In this document: positions 44,397 through 55,261 of the stretch, in pieces
Layout of the letters: each line of letters starts with the position of its first letter
Position numbering within the stretch: position 1 is the first letter of the stretch
Assembly (NCBI GenBank): GCA_035771165.1
Contig: JAWNZC010000013.1
Span: 1,286,001-1,350,000, forward strand
DNA from: Paragorgia papillata
Taxonomy: Eukaryota > Cnidaria > Anthozoa > Scleralcyonacea > Coralliidae
DNA length: 64,000 nucleotides
Direction: 5' to 3'
The notes under the pieces: model-generated
What the model was told of the DNA's origin: nothing
Seen by the model: the letters and a program-made list of their open reading frames with translations, nothing else
Databases searched by the model: none
Position numbers and translations under genes: made by a program

Positions 44397-47363
44397 CGCT
44401 TCAAAGTCCAAATTTGACAAGAAAGAAGTTGAAGAGGATGACGATTTTAAAACAGGAAAGCGAAGAAAAGCTGGCGTAGTGAAGCGAAAACGAAATAGTT
44501 TAAAAACTGAAGCTAATCTGACCACAAGACAAAGAAAAAGTGTGGTTGCTCCGCTCATAGTATCCGGAGGAAACGTAAAGGCGCGAAAAGTCTCAAGCCG
44601 CAGCAGGGGGAAAAGTATTAGCGAAGCAACTACAAGCAAAGACGAACAGTCCGTTAAATCGAACAAAGAAAAATACGGCGACAAGGCGGAAAATACGCGA
44701 CTCGATGGCGAAATATTGAATTCTGAAATCGAGGACTTTGCTTCAGGTTCTATCAAACGTACGCCTAAAGGACGAAGTATTAGAAATGGAGGCGAAAAAA
44801 TGTCGAGTAGACCATCCCAAGTGGTTTTCTTTGATTCGAATACAGACGCACAACTGTCCAGCGGGTCTCAGACTTCTGACTTTGAACTTCGTTTAAGTGA
44901 TAACTCGACCGATAATAGCGACTGTAAAAATCCAAAGAAGATCTTAAAGGTTTCTGTTGTTGTAGAAAATCAATCGAATGAGAATCTCTTTGATCGTGTG
45001 AAATCTGAAACTTCACAAAAAGATTACGAATTTAAAAGCTTTTCAGGTAACGAAGGTTCGGGTTTTGTGAACAGGGGTGAATTTCAGAGCGATTTGCCTG
45101 AGATCTCCGAAAAACAGGAGAACGTGAAGGGAAGAACTGTGAAGTCTCCGGTAAATTCTCAGAGCATTTCTAAACCGAGAGAACGAAAAAGAACGAAGAA
45201 AGCTGGTTGTTTGGAGTTCACTCAAAATCCAGGAAAAGCGAAAAAGGCAGCGGTTGTTCGGTGGGACGTGGGGACATTAACTTTTGCTAAAGACTCGTCT
45301 ATTTCGCAGAAGCGTTTGCGAAGTACCAAGCCTTCGAAAGAGGGAGATTTACGGGAGAGGAAAAGAAAAAAGACGGATTCAGAAGAGGTCGAAAAAGATC
45401 TCAGCGTCCCTCAGGAAGAGATCGTAAGCATAAAACAAGTGCAAAGAATTCCGACTAGGGGTAGGGTGTTACTGGATGCTTGTGTTAAACTAGAAAGGCT
45501 TTCCGTCAAAAGAGAAAAATCCGAAGAAAACCTAGATTTGAAAGATTCTGAAAAAATTGAGAATTCGGATAGTCGTGTAGAATCAGTCCACGAGCTTAGC
45601 TCTTTGAATCCAGTGCCGGGTGTTTCAGACGAAGGGTCAGGCTTGTCTCGACATGCGTTGTATCAAATGGCTATGCTGTCTCCGAAGAGCGTTCGAAGCG
45701 ACGAGTCTCCGTCTTTTCTTTCGTCTCCGTCTTTTTCGTTGTCTCCGCCTTTTCCGTCGTCTCCGTCGCTGGATGCGAGCATTAAAGTGCTCGCATCCAG
45801 CGATAAGATAAGTAATGTTTTGTTGGATATCTCGGAGAAGTGCGATAAGGAGGATGTAGTGTGCGTAGAGGACAGTTTTTTCTCCACTCGGGAGGGTGTT
45901 GTTGGTGATTTTGATGTTGGCGACGGGAGCGAACGGGGGAATAACAGAGAGCTTGATAGTGACGTTGACGTCTTTAGTAAGGTTTCGTGTAGCAGTGATT
46001 GTGACTGGAGTCAACACGAGGGACCGAATGTTCCGAGTCATGGTGAGATGTCAAGACCCGAGGGACTGGGTGTTCCAAGTCATGGTGAGATGTCGGGACA
46101 TCAAGAACCGAATGTTGCAAGTCATGATGAGATATCGGGACACGAGGGACTGGATGTTGCAAGTCATGATGAGATATCGGGACAAGAGGGACTGGATGTT
46201 CCAAGTCATGGTGAGATCTTGGGACACGAGGAACCGAATGTTTCAAGTCATGGGGAGATGTCGGATCATCAAGAACCGGATGTTTCAAGTCAGCATGAGA
46301 TGTTAGGACACGAAGAACTGGATGTTGCAAGTCATGGTGAGATATCGGGACACGAGGAACTGGATGTTCCAAGTCATGATGAGATATCGGGACACGAGGG
46401 ACTGGATGTTCCAAGTCATGATGAGATATCGGGACACGAGGGACTGGATGTTCCAAGTCTTGGTGAGATGTCAGGACACGAAGGACCAAATGTTTCCAGT
46501 CATGTTGAGATGTCGGGTCATCAAGAACCGGATGTTTCAAGTCAGGATGAGATGTTAGGACACGAGGAACCGAATGTTCTAAGTCATGGTGAGATGCCAG
46601 GACATCAAGAATCGGATGTTTCAAGTCATGGTGAGATGCCAGGAAACGAGAGACTGAATGTTCGGAATCATAGTGAGATGTCGGGAAACGAGGGGCTTGA
46701 TGTTTCAAATCATGGTGAGGTGTCAGGACATGAAGTTCCGAATGTTCCAAGTCATGATGAGATGCCGGGACACGAGGGACCGAATTTTCTAAGTCATGTT
46801 GAGATTTCAGGACACAAGGGACTGGATGTTCCAAGTCATGATGACATGCCGGGACACGAGGGACCGAATTTTCTAAGTCATGGTGAGATTTCAGGACACG
46901 AGGGACTGGATGTTCCAAGTCATGGTGAGATTCCTGGACACGAGGGACTGGATGTTTCAACTCATGGTGAGACGCCGGACTACGAGGAACCAAATGTTTT
47001 AAGTGATGTTGAAATGCTGGGACATGACAGACCGGGTGTTCCAAGTCTTGGTGAGATGCCGGAACACGAGGGACCGAATGTTTTAAGTGATGGTGAGATA
47101 TCGAGGACTTTGGGACAAGATGGGCATACCATGAACTTGGATGATAATACGAGGGGAATTTTAATGTCTCAGGAGGCCGACCAACGTATTCCATCTTGCT
47201 CGTTTTCACAAAAAATGTCTGGGACATGTCAAGTGTGGAAGCCAACGAAGAATCCTCCATCGCCAACTTATGTTCTGAAAACAAGGGATTTGTATGGTTT
47301 ACCTCACGAACGTCATCAAAAAGCGTTTTGCAGTGATCCTAAGGATGTTCCTTCAGTTTTGAG
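44397..47363 (+). CDS. REV3L: REV3L exon 14: large disordered central exon
   Basis: A single 2,967-base exon, the counterpart of the giant central exon of vertebrate REV3L. It is Lys/Arg/Ser-rich at first (basic clusters such as KRKRNS and RERKRTKKAG, likely nuclear-localisation signals). It then holds a Ser/Pro stretch near 45700 (SPSFLSSPSFSLSPPFPSS) and 25 tandem copies of a 14-residue repeat (46036-47085). It closes with VWKPTKNPPSP (47233-47265), a REV7-binding-type motif, and KTRDLYGLPHERHQKAF, which is conserved in REV3L. The end AG|GTAACT leaves phase 2. The repeats make the antisense strand open for over 400 codons by chance. Confidence 0.9.
46036..47085 (+). repeat. Coding 42-bp minisatellite in REV3L (25 x 14 residues)
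   Basis: Consensus SHGEMSGHEGLDVP, with positions alternating between EGLDVP and EEPNVS types. All 25 units keep the reading frame and contain no stop. Each carries three to four acidic residues and one or two His. Sub-types recur every two or three units, which suggests unequal exchange of multi-unit blocks. Confidence 0.95.
47233..47265 (+). other. Candidate REV7 (MAD2L2) binding motif in REV3L
   Basis: VWKPTKNPPSP has the same spacing as the human motif ILKPLMSPPSR: hydrophobic, any, Lys, Pro, three residues, Pro-Pro-Ser. That motif is wrapped by the seat-belt loop of REV7. I see one such motif before the polymerase domain; human REV3L has two. Confidence 0.65.
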
Positions 47364-47408
47364 GTAACTTGAATAGTGAGTTTTGAGGTAGGAGAGGAGG
47401 GAGGGAGG

Positions 47409-47770
47409 TTAAGAAGGAAGGAAGGAAGGAAGGAAGGAAGGAAGGAAGGAAGGAAGGAAGGAAGGAAGGAAGGAAGGAAGGAAGGAAGGAAGGAAGGAAG
47501 GAAGGAAGGAAGGAAGGAAGGAAGGAAGGAAGGAAGGAAGGAAGGAAGGAAGGAAGGAAGGAAAGAAGGAAGGAAGGACGGAAGGAAGGAAGGACGGAAG
47601 GAAGGAAGGAAAGGAAGGGTTTGAACGAACGAACGAACAAACAAACGAACGAACGAATGTACAAACGAACGAACGAACGAACGAACGAACAAACAAACAA
47701 ACAAACGAACGAACGAATGTACAAACGAACGAACGAACGAACGAACGAACGAACGAACGAACGAACAAGT
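47409..47770. repeat. (GGAA)n and (GAAC)n microsatellites in REV3L intron 14
   Basis: An AAGG run at 47415-47618 passes into a CGAA/ACAA run to 47770. Long open frames over it are repeat artefacts. Confidence 0.95.
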
Positions 47771-47924
47771 TAACAAACGAACAAGTTATTACGCTACTAA
47801 GCATTCTGGTAGTTGTAGTTACATAATGCCACCTAACATCATCGGGCAAATGGCCTAATTTTGTGGCAGTGTCTATATAATAGACAATAAATATCCTGTT
47901 TTTATATATTTTTTATTATTTTAG

Positions 47925-47964
47925 AACAGTCGGTGTTCGTCGCCTCCATGTCCCTTCATTATCT
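47925..47964 (+). CDS. REV3L: REV3L exon 15
   Basis: A 40-base exon reading TVGVRRLHVPSLS, phase 2 in and phase 0 out; follows DPKDVPSVLR as in the family. Confidence 0.8.
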
Positions 47965-48002
47965 GTAAGTAGAACTAAAGTTTCAGTTGTTTTTGCTTTA
48001 CA

Positions 48003-48265
48003 AGCTTTCGTTAGTTGTTACATAACCCACAACCTTCCGAATACTAGTCGGACGCTCTGACCATTGTGCCACTACAACTTACGATATTTATACCTGGGAA
48101 CGAGTCAAACAGTACGTACAGTATTTCTCAAATTCTAGTGGTTTAATGGTTAGACGGAGTTCGGCTAATATTCGGAAAGTTGTCGGTTTGAGTCCCGTCT
48201 GGAGCTCAGAGTTTTCTGAATTTAACTACTTACGACAGCTTGTACAACAAAAACAACTGCTTAAA
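48003..48265. mobile_element. Head-to-head tRNA-SINE pair (family 3) in REV3L intron 15
   Basis: Two tRNA-like heads in opposite orientation: CCATTGTGCCACTACAAC on one side and AATGGTTAGACGGAGTTC with GGTTTGAGTCCCGTCTGG on the other; ACTTACGACAGCTTG closes the unit. Confidence 0.6.
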
Positions 48266-48470
48266 ACACTATACTAACGTAGAGCTTAGAACTACTTGTA
48301 ATTGTACTAAAAATATACAATGAACAAAGTGTCAAGACGTTCAGCACCGCGAACGATCTTTTTTCCTTTCTCAGAGAAAGTTTTGTAATTTTGTTAATTT
48401 TGATAATTTGTGAAATTTAATTTATTACTTGAAATTCAATACCTTGTTTCTTTTTCTTTTATATATTTAG

Positions 48471-49232
48471 GTAGACGAGCTCTCGGAGTTTGACCTGGGA
48501 GGTGACTTCCTAACTCTATGCCAAATACGCGGTCTTATGGGCGAGAGCATCGACAATAGCTTCGTCAAGGGGTGTTTGAAGACGTTGAGTACTGAAGGTG
48601 GTATTACGGACAACGGTGAATACATGGGATCCCCAACGGAGATAAAGTTAGCCTTAATGGGCGAACATGAGACGGTTATCACACCGGCGAAACTCCCGCC
48701 ATCGCCAAACGCTGTGCGAGAGTGGTTGGAGCAAAACCGATCGGCGTCAGACAACGTGTGTGTGACGAAAGGGTCAGGAATTTTAAACCCAAATGGACCC
48801 TGTGCTGCCATAGGGCCTCAAACAGTTTTACCACAGGAAAAAATAGAAACTTCGAACGCCCCAAGAGTTGGCATTGTCGAGAATCTGGAAGCCGAGTGTG
48901 AGACAACTTGTGGCGATATCGAGAATTCTGGGGGAGTTGCTTCTGGTTTTCAATCTCCTCAATTTAGTGGTCGCTCTGGCGTAGCACGAGAGATGCCACA
49001 GTCGAGAAAGGAAGGGAGTGTGTCTCAGAACGGTTCTTGCGTTCTGATTGGACCCCAGCACAGTACTCCTCTTGGAAGTCAGACCAAGTTTCGGAAGCTG
49101 TTTCAGTGTACTCCCATTGACGCTGGGGAAACGTGCGAAAAGGCGGGAAAACCAAGCTCGCAACAAGAGGTTGGGGAGCAGTGTCCGAGAATTGGCGCGC
49201 TTCGGAGAAACATATTGACCAATCAAATAAAG
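48471..49232 (+). CDS. REV3L: REV3L exon 16
   Basis: Reads VDELSEFDLGGDFLTLCQIR and 230 further, mostly disordered residues, ending RRNILTNQIK in phase 0. A direct repeat of the pattern NGPCAAIGPQ and NGSCVLIGPQ lies inside. It forms the linker before the polymerase module. Confidence 0.85.
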
Positions 49233-49498
49233 GTGAGCTGTTGAAAGATATTCGTATAGCGAGTATTTTCTGTATCTACTGCGCATGCGAGTAGATACTA
49301 TGCCGGCATGCAATGTTTTCCGATGTTAGTTAAGTAACAATAGAATATTCTTCAGGACCAATCAAATTTCAGAAGGTTTTTCCGATCACATCCCGAGTCG
49401 GTTCGAGCAGTCTGACGCAGTAGATACATGTACGCGCAAGCGTGCCTATTTTTTCCCGTTTGTTGTCATTTTACTGTGGTATTTACGTCTTTTTGAAG

Positions 49499-49627
49499 GA
49501 GACCGCTGTGCAAGAACACCGCCAGGCATCGTTTGATGCTTCTTGTATCGAAGGCCCTACGCCAACTAACAGCTGTGGTTTTAAAATTTCTCAGCCAAAT
49601 ATTCAAGATGCTAAATCCTTACACGAG
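49499..49627 (+). CDS. REV3L: REV3L exon 17
   Basis: Contains EGPTPTNSCGFKISQPNIQD and AKSLHE, the strongly conserved lead-in to the exonuclease-like domain; phase 0 at both ends. Confidence 0.93.
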
Positions 49628-49774
49628 GTACCGTATAATGCTTTATGTGTGTGATTAGATCTGGTATCTTTTGAAAAACAAATGCAATGTATTTATGTCA
49701 CTGACCTATATATATATATATATATATATAAGTGAGTTTTGGTTCACGAAATGTTAGAGGATAGAGCAAAATAC

Positions 49775-49831
49775 AAAGCAGAGTCGCCTGATGATCCCGT
49801 TTAGGGTGAAACCTCTGGTAGCGAAGACTTT
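49775..49831 (+). ncRNA. Hammerhead ribozyme, type I, in REV3L intron 17
   Basis: Plus-strand order: outer stem I AAAG, inner stem I UCGC, core CUGAUGA (49788-49794), stem II CCC and GGG around GUUUA with a U-U step at its base, core GAAA (49808-49811), stem III ACC and GGU around UCU, cleavage triplet GUA ending at 49820, then GCGA and CUUU closing stem I. All invariant core bases are present. A (TA)n run lies about 40 bases upstream and another TA tract downstream. Confidence 0.8.
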
Positions 49832-49931
49832 AAGGTAACTATGCTTTATATATATAGATATATATATGGACTGCGGGTTCCCTATTTTAATAAATGACAG
49901 GGAGTGATTTCAGCGGTTTATGGGTCCTTTC

Positions 49932-50870
49932 CATCGAACTCTAAGTAAACTGGAACGCTAACTCCATAAGACAGCCCCTATGATTGGGTGAAGTCAAACT
50001 TCCGGCCGCTGGGGGTAGCCATTGCACGTCAACAGAAGGTGTGAAGGGCACAATGAAAAACTGAAAACTCGCTGCGAAAACAACCATTTTTTAGACCTAA
50101 AGTTTTTTATAGATGATAACGAAGAAGCTAGTACGTATTGGGCTTATCGGCCTTGTACCTGAACAATTTCTACCCACGAAAATGGATTGAACGACGAAAT
50201 ATCTGCCGAACAAAAGCAAAATTCGAGTCCGAAGCTCGTACGAAAAATGCAGGTTTCTCTTATTTTTCTTTGTTATCTCAAACGTTTGAAGGTTGTCATG
50301 CCAAGAATTAGTAATAACATAATGCTAAATTATTGCTTTAACTCAAGTTTCAGTTGTGGAAATGCTAAATCTGACATTTTTCGAGACGAAGAGTAACTCC
50401 AGAGCTGTAAAAACACCCAGTAAAGTGCATTTTGTTGTTTTTTTCCCTACTGAAAATTGAGGAATTTAAAACCTAACTGATTTTATAAACAAACTGTTCA
50501 TTTTAAACCTGGGATTCTTATGTATTTTCTTTATATTTGTCCAAACCATGGCAATTTTGGTTGCATATTGTTGACTTTCATTTGAGAGCTTATATTTTTA
50601 CTGTTTTTCTTGTTTTTACTCGTCATGTCAGTGTTCACCTACTCTACGGTATATTGCAATTTGATTTAAGCCTAAAAGTGGTTAACAAGTTTAGTTTTTC
50701 TTTGATTTCAAGCTGTTTTTGCAAACCATTTCACCAAATTCAGCTTCATTTTTTCTCGGTTATAAAGTAAAAGGGACTGGGGGTGACGTGCATGGCGGCC
50801 CCCATGTCCGCCATTTTTGGCTTCAAAACGTGCAAGCGAGTTATCGTTCCAGTCTACTTAGAGTTCAATG
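49932..50870. mobile_element. CATTGAACTC-type DNA transposon (MITE), 939 bp
   Basis: Ends CATCGAACTCTAAGTAAACT and AGTCTACTTAGAGTTCAATG are inverted repeats with further GGAACG pairing. Both sides carry the perfect 8-bp duplication GTCCTTTC (49924-49931, 50871-50878). It is inserted in the repeat family also seen at 39770-40130. A second copy is at 56735-57448. Confidence 0.85.
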
Positions 50871-51109
50871 GTCCTTTCTCTTGTACCAGTAACCGCTGAC
50901 ATTTTCTTTAATGAATTTATAACTAGATTGATTGGACTGTGGGCGCTGCTGAGCCCGCAATCAAATAGAAATATCGCGCAGGTTATGGTCAGCGATTGCT
51001 ATCGTGAGGAAAAGGACTCGTATTTCTGACTCGTATTTTCGCAGGTGCGATGTGGGCTACGATATAGCCCTTACAGGAACTCCAGTTCGTAGGGAGAACA
51101 ATTTTGATA

Positions 51110-51560
51110 TGGCTGATAGGGTTATCCAGTATAAATGTAGATAGTAATATTGGGCATTTCACTCGATTACATAGCATGTTCTCAGGATTTTGGGTGAAGG
51201 AAAATTCGAGTGTAGAATATATACATTTTAAGACCACACTCGAATTTTCCTTCACCCAAAATCCTGAGAACATGCTATGTAATCGAGTGAAATCGAGTGA
51301 AATGCCCAATATTACTTCTAATATACCCAATTCTCTCCTGGCATTACCACCTTAATATATATACAGAACGCGCGATCAAGCTCTCGACAACGCCCTCCGT
51401 GGCTCAGTGGTCAGAGCATTGCACTAGAATCGCAAGGTCGTGGGTTCAATTCCTGCCGGAAGGCCTGTGTAGTTGCATTTTTCGCAACTGGTCCCGGTTT
51501 GGTCTTAAAATGTATATATTCTACACTCGAATTTTCCTTCACCCAAAATCCTGAATAGAT
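51110..51560. mobile_element. tRNA-SINE family 2 cluster in REV3L intron 17
   Basis: An inverted pair around TTCGAGTGTAGAATATATAC, then a plus-strand head with CGTGGCTCAGTGGTCAGAGC and GTGGGTTCAATTCCTGCCGG, then the body again. It reads as two or three nested copies. Confidence 0.7.
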
Positions 51561-51779
51561 GTAGATAGTTTAGTAATACTGAACTAATGAAGAATGGTCC
51601 TTATTGTACCTCTAGGGAGAACAGATTTGATAGGGTTATCCAGTATAATTAAAGTCAATCCAGATTCCTTCTCTTTCTATGTTCTAAACTTTGCCAAGAT
51701 ACATGTAATAACAAGTATATACAATTGTAAAATGTCTATTGTTACTCTAGCCGACTTTGTCATTTGTATTGTATTACAG

Positions 51780-52424
51780 GTTCAGTATTTGACCCTTCTG
51801 AGCGTGGAACTTCACATCCACACCCGAAAGAGACTCAGGCCAGACCCAGAGTTCGACGCAATCTGCGCGATATTTTACAACATCGAACACGACACGAAGG
51901 AAGGCAAGAAAAATATAACGGGAGTCATAGTGGCTAACAATGAATCAACGAAACTGAACTGTGCTACTTATCCTGGCGCATCCACCAGTACTGATGGCGT
52001 GTCTTCTTGTGATAACGTAGCAAATAGGGACACCGGGGTTCCCAAGGGGACTTCGGTGAACAGAACTTCGGGATCCAGTAATTTTCACGATAGTATTATG
52101 TGGAAGGCAGGATTTGCTAACGACTTTGATCTTATCACAGTGGGCGAAGAATGCGACGCCATCGCTCGCTTTATTCAGCTCGTCCATGACTGGGACCCGG
52201 ATATATTAGTCGGCTTCGAGGTGCAGATGTTGTCTTGGGGTTACCTGCTTCAGCGGTCCACCACTCTTGGTGTCGATCTAGCCACGCAGCTGTCTCGACT
52301 CCAGGACTCGTCAGGGACTACTCGGTTCGATGCGGAGAAGAACAGGTGGGGTGCAAGTCATACGTCGGAGATTGCGATCGCGGGGAGAATTGTTCTGAAC
52401 GTTTGGAGATTAATGAGACACGAG
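51780..52424 (+). CDS. REV3L: REV3L exon 18: exonuclease-like domain
   Basis: Begins VQYLTLLSVELHIHTRKRLR and includes PDPEFDAICAIFYNI, WDPDILVGFEVQMLSWGYLL and GRIVLNVWRLMRHE. This is the 3'-5' exonuclease-like fold of B-family polymerases. The catalytic acidic pair of the first exonuclease motif is absent, as in all REV3 proteins, fitting a non-proofreading enzyme. Confidence 0.93.
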
Positions 52425-52559
52425 GTAGGATGGAGTGTTTTATTGATGTTTCCGCTACTACTAAAATCGGTAATCTTATTTAATATTTTTATGAAACGCA
52501 TCAGAACTGCAGAGAGTTGTAGCAATGAAATACTGACGTTTTCAACGGAGCTCTCTCAT

Positions 52560-52950
52560 GTCATGTCATGTCACGGTTATGGTCATGGTCATGGTCACTA
52601 GTCACCTATTGCATATTTGCTAGTGCATCAGTACGTTATGTCATGTCATGTCATGTCATGGTCACAGTTACGGGGTCATGGTCATGGTCACAGTTACGGG
52701 GCCATGGTCATGGTCACAGTTACGGGATCATGGTCATGGTCACAGTTACGGGATCATGGTCATGGTCACAGTTACGGGGTCATGGTCATGGTCATGGTCA
52801 CAGTTACGGGATCATGGTCATGGTCACAGTTACGGGGTCATGGTCATGGTCATGGTCACAGTTACGGGGTCATGGTCATGGTCACAGTTACGGGGTCATT
52901 ATCATGGTCGTGTGTCACGGTCACAGTTATGGGGTCATGGTCATGGATCA
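52560..52950 (+). repeat. 26-bp minisatellite in REV3L intron 18
   Basis: Units of CATGGTCATGGTCACAGTTA plus CGGGGT, with 6-bp expansions of ATGGTC inside some units. The following 300 bases are T-rich and degenerate (CCATTTCTAT). Confidence 0.9.
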
Positions 52951-53288
52951 AGGTCATGTCCTATTGTTTCGTCTCCTTTTGTTTTATTTCATTTCTATCT
53001 ATTCCATCCGTTTTAATGTTATTTCTTTCCATTTTGTTCTATCCATTTCTATTCTCTATTGTTCTATTCTCAATCTAATTTCATTCTGCTCTACTTCATT
53101 TCTATCTATTCCATCTCTTTTCATTTTATTTCTTTCTATCTTAATTTATTCCATTTCATTCCATTCTTTTCCATTTCATATCTAATTATTCCATCCCATT
53201 TTATTTCTTTTCATTTCATTTCTATCTGTGCCATTTCATTTTATTTTAATTTTAATTTTCATTTCATATTTGAATAACTTTTTTTCAG

Positions 53289-53549
53289 GTTACTCTGAAT
53301 ATTTATACATTTGAGAACATCGCTTATCACGTGCTTCACGAGCGGATACCGCTGTACACATTCCAACAGTTAGCTCGGTGGTGGGACCAAAAATTGCCGC
53401 ACGATAGATGGAGGACCGCTGAACACTACATCACGCGTTGTCAAGGCAATATTAGGATACTTAATTATTCGGATCTGATAAATAGAACCAGCGAGTTTGC
53501 AAGGCTGTATGGGATACTTTTCTACAGTGTTATATCACGTGGTTCTCAG
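53289..53549 (+). CDS. REV3L: REV3L exon 19
   Basis: Reads VTLNIYTFENIAYHVLHERI and ends ARLYGILFYSVISRGSQ, colinear with the REV3L segment just before the palm domain; phase 0 both ends. Confidence 0.93.
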
Positions 53550-53679
53550 GTGGGTAAAGTGGTTAGTGTTATTCTTATGTGGCTCTTAGAAAACCTGTCA
53601 ATCCTGTTTTAGGGATATTCGTGGATAGCGGTCATTTTATTTTATTCCGCTTTTTTTTTTCGAAACGACACTTTACTTC

Positions 53680-54135
53680 ACTCCACTTCACTTCACTTCA
53701 TCTCACGTCATGTCAGTTTACTTCGAGTAACCTCACCGTCACTTCACGTCACCTAACGTTACGTCACCCCACGGCACTCTACTCCACTTCACTTCACTTC
53801 GCTTTACCTCGCCTCACTTCGCTTCGCTTCGCTTCGCTTCGCTTCACTTCACTTCACTTCACTTCACTTCACTTCACTTCACTTCACTTCACTTCACTTC
53901 ACTTCACTTCACTTCACTTCACTTCACTTCTCTTTACTTTACTTTACTTTACTTTACTTTACTTTACTTTACTTTACTTTACTTTACTTTACTTTACTTT
54001 ACTTTACTTTACTTTACTTTACTTTACTTTACTTTACTTTACTTTACTTTACTTTACTTTACTTTACTTTATTGCACTCTACTCTTATTTTACCACACTA
54101 TACGGTAACGTTACTTCACTCCACTCCACTCTAGG
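53680..54135 (+). repeat. Pentanucleotide repeats in REV3L intron 19
   Basis: (CTTCA)n at about 53815-53930 changes to (CTTTA)n at 53935-54070, flanked by degenerate TCACTTCACG. Open frames over it are artefacts. Confidence 0.95.
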
Positions 54136-54308
54136 TCACGTAAACTCTCCTCGCTTCACTCTAACCCTCTGGGTACAAGGGTAAACCTTGTCTGTAGTAA
54201 GTTAGTTAACACGAACTACAGTATCAGTAATGTTTTGTGTTTGTTGTAGAACGTTGTAAGAGTAGACAATGGCAAACTTTCAAGTTTGACTTACGTTGTG
54301 TATTTTAG

Positions 54309-54391
54309 TTTCGCGTGGAGTCGATGATGTTACGACTAGCAAAACCTATGAACTATCTTGCGGTTTCGCCAAGCATTCAACAAAGAGCGAG
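54309..54391 (+). CDS. REV3L: REV3L exon 20
   Basis: Reads FRVESMMLRLAKPMNYLAVS, then PSIQQRA; leaves in phase 2 at GTAGGT. Confidence 0.93.
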
Positions 54392-55018
54392 GTAGGTTTC
54401 TGTGACGAGGACGAAAAACTTTGGAAAGTTATTGTTAGACCCCATATAACTTCACTGGTAAAAGTTAAGAAAGTAGAAAGTAGAGTGGTGTGTATAGGCA
54501 GTGTGTGTTTTGGATATTGCAAAGCGAGAATCTAGTGAATTGTGCGGAACCCTTCATCGGTCCAGAGTACTGTTAAATCTTTACTTACCGACTCTACTTG
54601 TAAGCGGACACCATTTCTCAGACACAAAGATGTCAGCTTGCGGGAAGTTTGACTGTATTTACGTTTACTAATGAAAGGCTTCATCTAAGTTTTTCAAAGG
54701 TTGCTTCGCCCACAACAATATTTTTAAGGCTTTAGTAGCTATATAAGAAATCCAAATAGACTTTTCCTATCAGCAGATAAACGTAATTGTGTTAGACAAA
54801 AGCCAATATTACAAAAATATGGGACCTTTCGTCACAACGATCACCCCCTGGTAGACACTAGATCGAAGCGTCGAAATGTTGGGTCATGAACAGTAACTTT
54901 TTTTAAGTTACGTTTTAAGGACTTTTAAGCCAGAGTAGCGTTAAACTATGTCGGGTTCTTCACCAGGCTGCGTTGGGCATTTATTTGTTGAATGTTGGGT
55001 TGTTTATTCTATTTCTAG

Positions 55019-55180
55019 AATGTGTGCTCCCGAGTGCATTCCACTAGTCATGGAACCAGAATCTCGTCTCTACACCGATCCAGTGGTCGTTCTTGATTTC
55101 CAGTCCCTGTATCCTTCCATGATTATCGCCTACAATTATTGCTTTTCGACATGTCTTGGAAGAGTGTCTCGATTGGACGA
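55019..55180 (+). CDS. REV3L: REV3L exon 21: polymerase motif A
   Basis: Contains [11 protein letters not shown] and [20 protein letters not shown]. The Asp of DFQSLYPS is a catalytic metal ligand and is intact. Confidence 0.95.
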
Positions 55181-55261
55181 GTACGCAGCTATAACATTGA
55201 TATATATATGCAAAATGGCCTATTTTGAAACGCAGAATTTCTCTCCAACCATTTGCCTTTC

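Noticed and set aside
45974..47284. 436-codon open frame antisense to REV3L exon 14
   Set aside because: It mirrors the 42-bp repeat, whose antisense happens to lack stops. It has no domain and the sense strand is clearly REV3L.
47339..47849. Pro-Ser-Phe-Leu repeat ORFs
   Set aside because: Antisense of the (GGAA)n and (GAAC)n microsatellites.
51397..51470. Functional tRNA gene
   Set aside because: A and B boxes are good, but the same head with its body is dispersed, the acceptor stem does not close well and a SINE tail follows.
52568..53185. Ser-Trp/Gly-His repeat ORFs
   Set aside because: Three frames of one 26-bp minisatellite in REV3L intron 18.
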